This document shows, one piece after another, positions 8,969 through 18,212 of a stretch of 64,000 nucleotides of DNA; the first letter of the stretch is position 1; every line of letters begins with the position of its first letter. This DNA is from an uncultured bacterium (lineage in GTDB: Bacteria; Armatimonadota; UBA5829): contig CALJES010000012.1 in assembly GCA_938074205.1 (NCBI GenBank), forward strand, positions 1-64,000, read 5' to 3'. The notes under the pieces were generated by a model. It did no database searches, was not told the DNA's origin, and saw only the letters and a list, made by a program, of their open reading frames with translations. Made by a program: the position numbers and the translations under genes.

Positions 8969-9012
8969 ACTGCTGTGGCAGTCATTATATACTGAGAAGC
9001 AGTCATACGCAA
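8969..9012 (-). promoter_or_regulatory. cas operon promoter with palindrome at the start site
   Basis: On the minus strand TTGCGT (9007-9012) and TATAAT (8984-8989) are exactly 17 bp apart. A perfect inverted repeat ACTGC-TGTG-GCAGT (8969-8982) covers the predicted transcription start near 8977, where an operator would sit. The predicted 5' leader to cas6 is about 90 nt. Confidence 0.65.
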
Positions 9013-9142
9013 GACTAATCTAGAGAGTTGGCGTAAATACATGCTTATGGCTTGGATAATTCTTGATGGCTGGTATATGAATCAAAAGTATTGCTTATAA
9101 GACCAAGAAGCATAAGCCCGTTAGGAATCTTATTCCAGCGCG

Positions 9143-9160
9143 TGCTATACTATTCTGACA
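9143..9160 (+). promoter_or_regulatory. Extended -10 promoter abutting the murJ start
   Basis: TGC followed by TATACT (9146-9151) forms an extended -10 box only 8 nt ahead of the murJ ATG at 9160. Transcription would start at about 9158-9160, giving a leaderless or nearly leaderless mRNA. No Shine-Dalgarno site precedes this ATG, which agrees. No clear -35 is visible. Confidence 0.45.
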
Positions 9161-10734
9161 TGTCGACTTCACGAACTGTAGCCCGAGCAGCCGGGCTTAT
9201 GATGATCGCAATACTTCTTAGCCGTTTGCTTGGTCTCATTCGCGAGATGCTCATAGCACGGCAGTTCGGTTTAACACCCCTCGTCAGTGCCTATACGGTA
9301 TCGTTCAACCTCCCTGATTTGCTTTATTTCTTCCTTTCCAGCGGCGCCCTGTCCGGCGCATTTATACCTGTATTCACTGAACGCCTCCACACCGGCCGTC
9401 AGAGGGAAGCTTGGGAGATCTTCAGCATAATTGCTTGCTTTATGGGATTGGTTTTGACCGGGGCAATTGTTCTTAGCGAGGTGTTTACAGTACCGCTTGT
9501 GGTTAGTCTAGCAGCTCCGGGTTACGCAACTCCGGAGCACAAGGATCTGTTTGCTCTAATAGTCTATCTCACCCGCATCATTCTCCCTTGTCAGCTTTTC
9601 TTCTTTCTTGGCGGACTAATGATGGGAACTTTGGAGTCGCGCCAAGATTTCCGCGCTCGCGCCGCAGGACCGGTGATATACAATCTAGGAATAATCTTCG
9701 GGATTCTCGTTTTGTCAAGATGGATGGGTATAGCCGGACTAGCTTGGGGTGCGATGCTAGGCGCATTCACGGGCAATATCGCATATACGTTTTACCGTAT
9801 GCGCAGGGCCGGATACGAGTTCTATCCCAGCCTCAACCTGCGACACCCGGGCGTAAAAAAGGTGGGGGCGCTTGCTCTGCCGGTCATATTGGGACTCAGC
9901 CTGCCTCAGATCGATGTTATAGTCAACCGCTGGTTTGCGACGTTTGTTTCGGACATCGCTCCTGCCGCCTTGAACTACGCCAACCGCTTGATGCAAGTGC
10001 CACTAGGTGTGTTCGCTCAGGCTGCCGGGACGGCGATATTGCCCACACTTTCCGCATATGCTGCCAAAAGCGCTATCGACGACTTGAGAACGGGAGTAAG
10101 CTTCGGTCTCCGCGTCATACTTGCCATCAACATACCGGCTTCCATATTTATGGCGGTGATGGCGGATCCTATTGTCCGAACGGTGTACATGAGCGGTGAG
10201 TTTACTGCTGCGAAAGTGGGAGCAACTGCCGTTGCCCTGAAGTGGTACTCTGTCGGTATCTTCGCATGGGCAGGGCAGGCGATTGTTGCACGCGGTTTTT
10301 TCGCAATGCAGGACACGCTCACGCCAGTGGTGTTGGGCTCTCTGGTAACCCTCGTCTTCATTCCCCTCAACTACCTATTGATGCATATGATGGGCCACGG
10401 TGGACTCGCACTGGCGACCTCTATCGCCGCCACGCTTCACCTTCTGGCACTGATATATTTCATTCGACGTCGTCTCAGAGTCATAGAGGGCGGCAGAATA
10501 CTCGCGTCGCTGTGGAAGATACTTCTCGCTAGTGGAGTGATGACCGCTGCGCTTTATCTAATCAGGAGCGAATCAGCACGACTGCTTGAGATTGAATCGC
10601 GACGGGGTGCAGTCATAGAGGTACTTATCTCCTTGGTTGTTGCTTCAGTAGTGTATGCCCTTGCGCTCCGCGCCGTAGGTTCTGAGGAAATCGATTTCGT
10701 CTGGCGTGTGATGCGAGAACGGTTCTCGCGGTAG
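9160..10734 (+). CDS. murJ: Lipid II flippase MurJ (MviN)
   Basis: MurJ flips lipid II across the inner membrane for peptidoglycan synthesis. The 524-residue protein is strongly hydrophobic with about 14 membrane segments and the MOP-family opening (SRLLGLIREMLIARQFG, then AYTVSFNLPDLLYFFLSSGA). The arginines of RLLGLIRE and the later RGFFAMQDT motif match functionally important MurJ residues. I start at ATG 9160, because the upstream in-frame TTG at 9091 would add about 23 residues unlike the family. It is transcribed divergently from cas6 and stands alone. Confidence 0.95.
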   Translation: MSTSRTVARAAGLMMIAILLSRLLGLIREMLIARQFGLTPLVSAYTVSFNLPDLLYFFLSSGALSGAFIPVFTERLHTGRQREAWEIFSIIACFMGLVLTGAIVLSEVFTVPLVVSLAAPGYATPEHKDLFALIVYLTRIILPCQLFFFLGGLMMGTLESRQDFRARAAGPVIYNLGIIFGILVLSRWMGIAGLAWGAMLGAFTGNIAYTFYRMRRAGYEFYPSLNLRHPGVKKVGALALPVILGLSLPQIDVIVNRWFATFVSDIAPAALNYANRLMQVPLGVFAQAAGTAILPTLSAYAAKSAIDDLRTGVSFGLRVILAINIPASIFMAVMADPIVRTVYMSGEFTAAKVGATAVALKWYSVGIFAWAGQAIVARGFFAMQDTLTPVVLGSLVTLVFIPLNYLLMHMMGHGGLALATSIAATLHLLALIYFIRRRLRVIEGGRILASLWKILLASGVMTAALYLIRSESARLLEIESRRGAVIEVLISLVVASVVYALALRAVGSEEIDFVWRVMRERFSR

Positions 10735-10783
10735 TATCAGTTGCGTAACCAAAAAGTCTAATCGAAATTATACCAACTTATTA

Positions 10784-10812
10784 TTGACTGACATTGCTTC
10801 CTGGGGTATACA
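10784..10812 (+). promoter_or_regulatory. Sigma70 promoter for the secreted-protein pair
   Basis: TTGACT (10784-10789) and TATACA (10807-10812) are exactly 17 bp apart, 59 bp ahead of the ATG at 10871. Confidence 0.7.
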
Positions 10813-10870
10813 TGCGCTTAGAAATAGGCGTGCTAGCAGGAAGTAAACCAGGGAAAAGGAGGTGAAAAGG

Positions 10871-11773
10871 ATGTCAAGGCGAGTCGGCGTAATTCTCCTT
10901 ACAGCTTTTCTTGTTAGCGCAGTGGCGGGCTCCGCATGCCTTGCGCAACTGCAAGTGCCCAACGCGTACGTGAAGGGGTCTGGTGCCATTCAGATCGGCA
11001 ACTCGAACAATATTGGCCAATTCGAGATTAACGTAGTTAAGCAGGGCCCCGTAGTAAGCGGTGGGATCAAGTTCGTGGAGATCTCCCCGGACAGCACCAA
11101 ACCCGTGAACGTAATTGTATCACGTGTGGTGAAAACGCTGTGTGTTCAGGGCAATTTTGCTACGATTACGGCAGAAGGTCTATGGAACACAATGCCCGCG
11201 GAAATAAAAGTCGAGTGTCTCGATGACAATCCGTCGGGCGATTGGTTCCACATCACTGCGAAGCCAATTAGGAGCATGTTGCCCGTGATCTACGACGCAG
11301 CCGGCGGAGTAATTAAAGGCGACATCGTGGTCTTCAGCCAGCCAGCTGTATCCGGCTATGCAAAGGGATGCGGCGCCATTCGCACGTCTAATGCCGGCGT
11401 TGGTAAATTCTGGTTCCATGCTGAGGTGACCCCTGTCGGAGTGCGAGGATGGATCAACTATATTGACCTGAATCCTCTTGCTGCTTCCGTCACTGCACGT
11501 CCAAAAGTGGTAATATACGTGCCGAGAATCGATTATGCAGAAATCGTCGGCAATACGGCAGTAATTAGGGGAAAAGGAACGTTGAACGGCCGGCCGGCAT
11601 TGGTGGAGGTGAAGGCTGTAGACAATGGGTATCCACCTACCGGTGTAGCTCCTGACGAGTTCTACATAATAGCACGACCCCTTGTCGCAGACGTTGCCGA
11701 ACCATTGTATAGGGAAGGTGGTCCGCTGATCGCCGGCGATGTTGTAGTTGTGGCTATCAGGCCTGCTGAGTAG
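10871..11773 (+). CDS. Secreted protein with two post-COAP-1-like repeats
   Basis: This 300-residue protein has a clear signal peptide (SRRVGVILLTAFLVSAVAGS, cleavage near ACLAQ) and then two homologous domains of about 135 residues. Each begins with a G(S/C)GAI motif, has a central strand with GN-A-(I)-x-GxG, then a V/I-K-V-x-(D)N strand, and ends in GD(I/V)VV. This strand pattern resembles the post-COAP-1 beta-sandwich domain found in secreted bacterial proteins. No catalytic residues stand out. AAGGAGGTG at 10856-10864 fixes the ATG at 10871; the GTG inside that site is rejected. It shares a promoter with the propeller gene downstream. The function is unknown, presumably extracellular binding or structural. 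Confidence 0.75.
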   Translation: MSRRVGVILLTAFLVSAVAGSACLAQLQVPNAYVKGSGAIQIGNSNNIGQFEINVVKQGPVVSGGIKFVEISPDSTKPVNVIVSRVVKTLCVQGNFATITAEGLWNTMPAEIKVECLDDNPSGDWFHITAKPIRSMLPVIYDAAGGVIKGDIVVFSQPAVSGYAKGCGAIRTSNAGVGKFWFHAEVTPVGVRGWINYIDLNPLAASVTARPKVVIYVPRIDYAEIVGNTAVIRGKGTLNGRPALVEVKAVDNGYPPTGVAPDEFYIIARPLVADVAEPLYREGGPLIAGDVVVVAIRPAE

Positions 11774-11800
11774 TTTTGATAGCCCTGTGCTTGTCGATGC

Positions 11801-11838
11801 AGCCGGCGCCCAATACGTTTCCGGTAGGGGCGCCGGCT
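11801..11838 (+). terminator. GC-rich intercistronic hairpin
   Basis: AGCCGGCGCCC (11801-11811) pairs perfectly with GGGCGCCGGCT (11828-11838) around a 16-nt loop, in the gap between two secreted-protein genes. No U-tract follows, so it may be a processing or stability element or a partial terminator. Confidence 0.5.
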
Positions 11839-11867
11839 ACTTATGCTTGAGTTGGGTGATAGGAAGG

Positions 11868-13193
11868 ATGTTTCGGGCAGTTCTTGTTGTTTTCTTGACA
11901 TGTGCTCTGAAGTGTCAGGTTAGTGCAGCTTTTTGGGACGTAGAGCTCGTGTATAACGGCGGGATGGGATCAGGAGACTGTGCGCTTGCTTTCGACAGCC
12001 AAGGCGTCCCTCATATAAGCTACTCTGCAGAGGGCACTCTCTATCACGCCGTGAAAACCCTCACAGGATGGGAAGCAGAGCCTATTCAATCTGTCGGTTA
12101 TTGGGGAGGAATGTCGTCGATAACTTTTGACTCCTCAGACCGTCCTTGCGTAGCGTTTGTTGACAGCACCAACCCTGTTACTAACTATCTTTGCTTCGCG
12201 CGTAAAGGTGCTATTTGGTCCATCGAGCAAGTTGCAGAAATTGGCTGGTGGGCTGATCACGTATCGCTTACTGTAAGTCCGGCTTCTCAACCGTGCATTG
12301 CCTTCTGCCGGACAATCGGTTCAAATGCATTCCTCAGCTTGGCTCGGCGCGTGGCGCAAAACCAGTGGTCTGTCGAAAACATAGCACCAGTCGGCTCCGT
12401 AATCGGCCCTTCGCTGGCATTCACAGCTTCCGGTATCGCATTTGTAGCCTTCGTGGACTCAGATTCCGGCACGCTCAAGGTGGCCCGAAACAACGGTTCT
12501 GGCTGGACAATAGACGCGGTCGACGGCGGCGATGGGCAGTTCGCAGTTTCCTATCCTTCGCTTGCGATTACTCCGACCGGTCATCCTATTGTGGCGTATT
12601 TTTTGTCTAGCGGGTCCAGCTCTGCGTTAAAACTTGCTTCGTATAGTGGTTCTTCGTGGGAAAAACAAACTGTTGCATATTTTGCTGTTCCAGTTTACTC
12701 CGGCCATTGTGCCTCATTTATGACTTCGTCCGGGATGTTCGTCGTCGCTTACCAAGATCCTGGCACCGGCCATCTGAAAGGTGCTTGGCAAATTGTCTCG
12801 TCGTGGGTATCGGAAGAAATAGATTCTGCTCCGATGAGCGGGGTTAGACCCTCCCTTCGATACGGCAGCGGTGACTTGTACCTGTGCTACTTTGACGGTT
12901 TCGAGTTCAATGTTAAACTAGCGCGTGCGGCTGTGCCGCTTACCTTGCAGCAGGCAAAATCAAATCCCGATGGTAGTCTAGTCGAAATATCTTGGCTTGT
13001 TGCATCAAACAGTTCGCAAGATTTCGTCCGTACAATCTATGCACAGTCTCTTAATAGAACCAGCGGAATAAAGCTTCATTTTACTTCGAACACTCCATCG
13101 GTCTCGCGCGGGGATCTTTTAGACGTCCGAGGTGTACTCAGCACGATTGACGGCGAGCGTGCGCTCGTCGACCCCATCATCAAAGTCTTCTAA
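11868..13193 (+). CDS. Secreted beta-propeller protein with OB-like C-terminal domain
   Basis: The 441-residue protein starts at ATG 11868 behind TAGGAAGG and has a signal peptide (FRAVLVVFLTCALKCQVSA). About 340 residues follow as repeated blades with a recurring pattern: SLAF/ITF-x-x-(S/D)-G-x-P-x-(V/I)-A(F/Y), then a polar LKLA/LYHA strand and W-x-x-E-x-V. This is like sialidase/BNR-type propellers but without clear Asp boxes. The last 85 residues (TLQQAKSNPDGSLVEISW, then a SGIKL strand, a RGDLLDVRGVLST strand and DGERAL) look like the OB-fold domain often fused to secreted proteins in Armatimonadota-like genomes. No catalytic residues are obvious. A binding or surface role is likely. Confidence 0.65.
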   Translation: MFRAVLVVFLTCALKCQVSAAFWDVELVYNGGMGSGDCALAFDSQGVPHISYSAEGTLYHAVKTLTGWEAEPIQSVGYWGGMSSITFDSSDRPCVAFVDSTNPVTNYLCFARKGAIWSIEQVAEIGWWADHVSLTVSPASQPCIAFCRTIGSNAFLSLARRVAQNQWSVENIAPVGSVIGPSLAFTASGIAFVAFVDSDSGTLKVARNNGSGWTIDAVDGGDGQFAVSYPSLAITPTGHPIVAYFLSSGSSSALKLASYSGSSWEKQTVAYFAVPVYSGHCASFMTSSGMFVVAYQDPGTGHLKGAWQIVSSWVSEEIDSAPMSGVRPSLRYGSGDLYLCYFDGFEFNVKLARAAVPLTLQQAKSNPDGSLVEISWLVASNSSQDFVRTIYAQSLNRTSGIKLHFTSNTPSVSRGDLLDVRGVLSTIDGERALVDPIIKVF

Positions 13194-13243
13194 CCTATCT
13201 TCCGCTGTAGCTGCGCTCCGGTGTATTGTATTAATGGAAGTAA

Positions 13244-13840
<597 letters not shown>

Positions 13841-13871
13841 TATCTAGACAAGCGGCTAGAGTCTAATACAA

Positions 13872-15404
13872 TTACACCTGCAGCATATCGCCAGCGAGGA
13901 CAGTGGCTCGTACTTGCGTCTCGCGGAGTGCCTCCGGTTCGGTGGCAAAAATGTCTTGGGAAAGCACCGTGAAGTCGGCGAACTTGCCGACCTCAAGCGA
14001 GCCAACCAATCCTTCGGTGTGGCCGGCATACGCACTGCCGAGTGAGTAAGCTCGGACGGCTTCTTCGGTTGAGAGACGTTCGTTCAGACTGAAAGGCTCT
14101 CTGTTTACGGCTCTGTAAATGAGTTCTACGGCATCAAGTCTCTCAACAGGACAGTCGGAGCCCATCGCAAGCGTAACTCCTTCGGCGAGCATAGTTTTGA
14201 AGGGATAGCACCACCTGTACCTTTCGGCGCCTACGCGCTCTCTTGTCCAGAAATCCGTAATAACGAACTGCGGCTGCACCACCGCAATTACTCTTAATCC
14301 TGCCATCTTCTTAATCAGGTCCGGTGCCAAAACGGATGCGTGTTCGATGCGGTGCCTGAGACGGTTGCCCTCATTGCCGAATGCCATTGCTGCTTCTATT
14401 CCCCGAAGTGCAGTTTCCACTGCAAGATCGCCGATAGCATGAATTGCTACCTGAAATCCACCTGACTGGATTTTCTTCAGCAGGTCAGCTAGTTCAGTAT
14501 CACTGCGGAAAAGCAAACCTGAGTTGTCTGGGTCGTCTGTATACGGCTCTTTCAACGCAGCCGTGCGCGCTCCCATGGACCCGTCCATAAAAACTTTCAA
14601 GGGACCTATTTGAAACGAATCATTTCCCGAACGAGGCCTAAGTCCGAGTTCTGCCAGGTAGTCCGCCATTCCGTAAAGACAGCATACAATTAATCTCAGT
14701 GGCAGACGTCCTTCTTGGTGGAGTGCTGCGAGCGCCTCAAGCTCTTTTTCGGACGTCACCATACAGTGAACACCGGTCAATCCCGACCGCCTGGCTTTAA
14801 GCATTGCCCAGAATGCTGCTTCCTTAATCTGTGCGAACGTCGGCTCCGGTATCTGCTGCCAAAGTAGGTCCGCCGAATTTTCAAAAAGAATACCTGTCTT
14901 CATTTGCTGTGGGCTGATATGCTGCTGCACCAATGCAAGAGCTGCGGAATTAGCAACTACAGCGTGAAGGCACAATCTAGAAATCATAATCGGAGTGTCC
15001 TGGCTGATCTCGTCGAGGTCAGCCCTGGTAGGCCATCTGCCTTCTGCGAAAAGCTCCTGGTCAAACCTGTGGCCGAGAAGCCACCGCTCTTCGGGATGCT
15101 CTTCGTGGAACCTGCGTAGCCTGTCCTTCATCTCCGCGATCGATCTGCATCCTGTTAAGTCGGCAGAACGCGTAGCTTCAATCCCGTAGTGGATTAGATG
15201 GTTGTGCGCGTCGATCAAGCCCGGAACGACTGTGCAGCCGCATAAATCTATCCGTTTTGTATGATGCGTGATTAAGTGCGCCACGTCGGATCCTGATCCC
15301 AGACCAAGAATTCGCCCGCCCTTGACTGCAATGCAGGTGAATTTCGTGCCTAATTGATCAAGGGCATGCCCGTTGCAATTTTCGAAAACAGTATCGGCTG
15401 ACAA
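13872..15404 (-). CDS. Amidohydrolase family protein (YtcJ-like)
   Basis: The 510-residue protein belongs to the amidohydrolase superfamily, YtcJ/exoenzyme-regulatory type. It has the beta-sandwich entry (IAVKGGRILGLGSGSDV), the metal-binding DAHNHL motif with H67 and H69, a later HAIGDLAVE and HRIEHAS (metal His), QPQFVITDFW and the terminal MGSDCPVE motif with the catalytic Asp. It most likely hydrolyses an amide or N-acyl bond; the substrate is unknown. The start is a TTG behind GGAGGTG. It converges on the lyxose isomerase gene and diverges from the aminotransferase across a 233-bp gap. Confidence 0.85.
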   Translation of the reverse strand: MSADTVFENCNGHALDQLGTKFTCIAVKGGRILGLGSGSDVAHLITHHTKRIDLCGCTVVPGLIDAHNHLIHYGIEATRSADLTGCRSIAEMKDRLRRFHEEHPEERWLLGHRFDQELFAEGRWPTRADLDEISQDTPIMISRLCLHAVVANSAALALVQQHISPQQMKTGILFENSADLLWQQIPEPTFAQIKEAAFWAMLKARRSGLTGVHCMVTSEKELEALAALHQEGRLPLRLIVCCLYGMADYLAELGLRPRSGNDSFQIGPLKVFMDGSMGARTAALKEPYTDDPDNSGLLFRSDTELADLLKKIQSGGFQVAIHAIGDLAVETALRGIEAAMAFGNEGNRLRHRIEHASVLAPDLIKKMAGLRVIAVVQPQFVITDFWTRERVGAERYRWCYPFKTMLAEGVTLAMGSDCPVERLDAVELIYRAVNREPFSLNERLSTEEAVRAYSLGSAYAGHTEGLVGSLEVGKFADFTVLSQDIFATEPEALRETQVRATVLAGDMLQV

Positions 15405-15637
15405 GTCCAGCTTTTCACCTCCGACTGTACAACTAGAGCGGAAAAAACCGCCGTTGCTGTAACAGTCTACACGATATCCCAGCCTATTTGAAATACTATT
15501 CCCGGCGGCCTCAGCAGCGGAGGTAAAATCCCTTGCAAGTGAGAAGTAAACTTAAGTGGCAGGGCGCGCCCAAGAGCGCTTGTATTGGAGTCGGATCTAA
15601 TGTTTGATGAAACAAGCCAACTTGTGAGGTAAGTGCA

Positions 15638-17005
15638 GTGGGTAAATACGATCCTTCTCGATACCAGATAGATCTCAACCAATGGCCCAGGATAGTTACA
15701 CCGGAGGTTCCGGGGCCTAAAAGTTGCGAGCTGCACACAAGGGCAACCAAGTATATTCGGGGGCTGTCGGGACAAGTTAGATTGTTCCCAGTGGTCTTCG
15801 AGAAGGGCCACGGCTGTACTCTCGAAGATGTAGATGGAAACCGCTACATAGACTTCTCCTCCGGCATATATGTGACTACGCTGGGACATTGTCACCCTAA
15901 GGTTTCGGAAGCCATTGCCAAGGCTGCTAATACCCTGATGAACGCCCATGACTTCACAACGCCGATAAAGGTGCGTCTTCTGGAGAAAATGAGTGAAGTC
16001 TTACCGGGCGACCTGAAGGGCGTCCAATTGTATGATAGCGGCACGACGGCAGTCGAAGCAGGTCTTCGAACCTGTCGGGCAGCAACTGGTCGTTACGAAT
16101 TCATCTCGTGTTTCCGAGACTTCCACGGTAAAACAGGTCACTCCGTGAGTCTTGCTAATATGACAAAGCTCAGCGGCGCAGGGCGTGCACAGGGTTTCTA
16201 CATGGTGCCCAGACCCGACACGTATAGACCCTGGTGGACGCGTCCTGACGGTTCATTGGATACGGAAAAATACCTTGAGTTCTATGATGATTTCATCAAG
16301 AACGCCACTACGAACCAAGTTGCCGCCTTCGTGTTGGAACCCATACAGGGTTGGGCAGGATCCATAATGCCGCCAGACGATTTCTTCCCGAAGCTTGCTC
16401 GCTTTTGCAAAGAACGCGGCATCCTGCTAATGGCTGACGAAGTGCTGACTGGATGGGGCCGAACCGGCAAGTGGCTTTGTATGGAGCATTGGAACATCGT
16501 TCCGGATGTAGTTACCCTCGGCAAAGGTTTCGGCAATGGCTTTCCGGTCACAGCGATGGTGGTCAGAGAGGATTACGCGGACGCTGTTGATCAGATAAGC
16601 GCGTCTACCAGCTACGGCGGCAATCCGATGGCCTGCGCTGCTGCGCTCGCGTCAATAGAAGTAATCGAGGAGGAGGACCTTCTGGAGCACGCTTTGGAAC
16701 TCGAAGATCTTTTCCGCAAGAAAATGGCTGATTGGCCCTCGAAGTATACCATTGTCGGCGACTGCCGCGTCAAAGGCTGCTTGATGGGTGTGGAGCTGGT
16801 AAAGGACAAGGTTACCAAGGAACCGTTCGATGAGGCGGGTAAGCTGGTCTATCAAACAGCATTCCGCAAGGGGCTGGCGTGGATACCCGCTGGGCACATA
16901 CTTCGCATGAGTCCGCCTATAATTATGCCGAATGAGGTCGCGGCGAAAGCAATGGATATCATAGAGGAATCCATCGCGGAAGTCGAAAAGCAACTAGGTT
17001 ATTAG
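15638..17005 (+). CDS. Class III PLP aminotransferase
   Basis: The 455-residue fold-type I enzyme moves an amino group from an omega-amine or amino sugar to a keto acid. The PLP lysine is K296 (VTLGKGFGNGFPV), the PLP-ring aspartate is D267 (LLMADEVLTGWGRTG), and LYDSGTTAVEAGLR is the phosphate-binding turn. The GTG start at 15638 follows a GTGAGGT site; no ATG fits. It is the first gene of a four-gene plus-strand operon with a Gfo/Idh/MocA dehydrogenase, a FucI-like isomerase and a class I aldolase. The context suggests an amino-sugar or amino-cyclitol substrate over GABA or glutamate semialdehyde, but that is inference. Confidence 0.88.
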   Translation: MGKYDPSRYQIDLNQWPRIVTPEVPGPKSCELHTRATKYIRGLSGQVRLFPVVFEKGHGCTLEDVDGNRYIDFSSGIYVTTLGHCHPKVSEAIAKAANTLMNAHDFTTPIKVRLLEKMSEVLPGDLKGVQLYDSGTTAVEAGLRTCRAATGRYEFISCFRDFHGKTGHSVSLANMTKLSGAGRAQGFYMVPRPDTYRPWWTRPDGSLDTEKYLEFYDDFIKNATTNQVAAFVLEPIQGWAGSIMPPDDFFPKLARFCKERGILLMADEVLTGWGRTGKWLCMEHWNIVPDVVTLGKGFGNGFPVTAMVVREDYADAVDQISASTSYGGNPMACAAALASIEVIEEEDLLEHALELEDLFRKKMADWPSKYTIVGDCRVKGCLMGVELVKDKVTKEPFDEAGKLVYQTAFRKGLAWIPAGHILRMSPPIIMPNEVAAKAMDIIEESIAEVEKQLGY

Positions 17006-17019
17006 AGGTGCATAGGACC

Positions 17020-18174
17020 ATGCTCACTGTGCGTTTCGGCATAATCGGATGCGGTCTTATGGGCCGCGAGTTTGCAAGCGCGGCAGCTCGGTGGCTTCAC
17101 CTTTCTGATATCGATGTCCGACCGGAAATCGTTGCTGTTTGTGACACAGATCTAGCCGCACTGGATTGGTTCCGAAAACACGTTCCTACGATCAAGTTGT
17201 TTACACAGGACTACAGGGAGCTACTGGCAGATGAGTCCGTTGATGCAGTGTATTGCGCGGTGCCGCACAATCTGCATCATCAGTTTTATGTTGATACCAT
17301 CAAAGCCGGCAAACACCTGATGGGCGAAAAGCCTTTTGGTATCGATAAAGCTGCTAATGACGCGATCATAGAGGCGGTTCGCGAAAATCCCAAAGTGTTC
17401 GTGCGTTGCTCTTCGGAGTTTCCTTTTGTGCCGGCGATGCAGCGCCTCTGCGACATGATCGAAGAAGGCGAATTCGGCGATATTATTGCTGTGAACACTG
17501 GCTTCCTACACTCGAGCGATCTGGATCCGAAGAAACCTATCAACTGGAAGCGTATGTCTGCATGCAATGGCGAATACGGGGTTATGGGAGATCTCGGTAT
17601 GCATGCTTGTCACGTGCCTTTCCGGGCAGGCTGGACTCCTCTGAACGTCCGTGCCGTTCTATCAAACCTCGTTACTTCTAGGCCGGACAAGCAGGGAATT
17701 CTCGTTCCGTGTGATACTTGGGACAATGCGACTTTACTGTGCGAGGCGGCGGATCCTACAACTGGCGGCGCATTTCCTTGGACTATCAGGCTTTTTCGTA
17801 TAGCGCCGGGCGAAAAAGACACCTGGTATTGCGAGGTCTACGGTATGCGCAAATCCGCCCGCTATTCCTCTAAAAACACTAATGAAATCGAGATACTGGA
17901 CTATTCTAGGGGCGGCGAACAGGCGTGGCAGCATATCGATATGGGTCACGAGACGGCGTTTAAAACGATCACCGGCTCGATTTTTGAGTTCGGCTTCAGT
18001 GACGCCGTGCTTCAGATGTGGGCAGCGTTCCTGTATGAGCTGACGCACGGTAAACCGCTGAAAAGATTTGCCGGTTGCGTGACGCCCGAAGAAACAGCCC
18101 TCAGCCACCGGTTATTCACAGCGGCACTTGTTTCACACCGCGAGGGTAAGACGGTTCCAATTGAATCTCAGTAG
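17020..18174 (+). CDS. Gfo/Idh/MocA family oxidoreductase
   Basis: The protein of about 384 residues is an NAD(P)-dependent sugar or inositol dehydrogenase. The Rossmann motif VRFGIIGCGLMGREFASAAA is at the N-terminus, followed by GEKPFGIDKAANDAII (the EKP motif) and a C-terminal alpha/beta domain with the family's GDLGMHACHVPF region (H-x-x-x-H type catalytic site). ATG 17020 is preferred over GTG 17008, because AGAGGTG then sits at normal spacing. It begins 14 bp after the aminotransferase and is co-transcribed with it. It probably oxidises the transaminated sugar or its precursor. Confidence 0.88.
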   Translation: MLTVRFGIIGCGLMGREFASAAARWLHLSDIDVRPEIVAVCDTDLAALDWFRKHVPTIKLFTQDYRELLADESVDAVYCAVPHNLHHQFYVDTIKAGKHLMGEKPFGIDKAANDAIIEAVRENPKVFVRCSSEFPFVPAMQRLCDMIEEGEFGDIIAVNTGFLHSSDLDPKKPINWKRMSACNGEYGVMGDLGMHACHVPFRAGWTPLNVRAVLSNLVTSRPDKQGILVPCDTWDNATLLCEAADPTTGGAFPWTIRLFRIAPGEKDTWYCEVYGMRKSARYSSKNTNEIEILDYSRGGEQAWQHIDMGHETAFKTITGSIFEFGFSDAVLQMWAAFLYELTHGKPLKRFAGCVTPEETALSHRLFTAALVSHREGKTVPIESQ

Positions 18175-18212
18175 TGCTGCGCGAGCTCAGGGTCAAGGTT
18201 TGAAGGGGAAAC

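Noticed and set aside
15467-15949. 160-codon minus-strand frame at the aminotransferase start
   Set aside because: It overlaps the real aminotransferase in antisense and has no recognisable domain.
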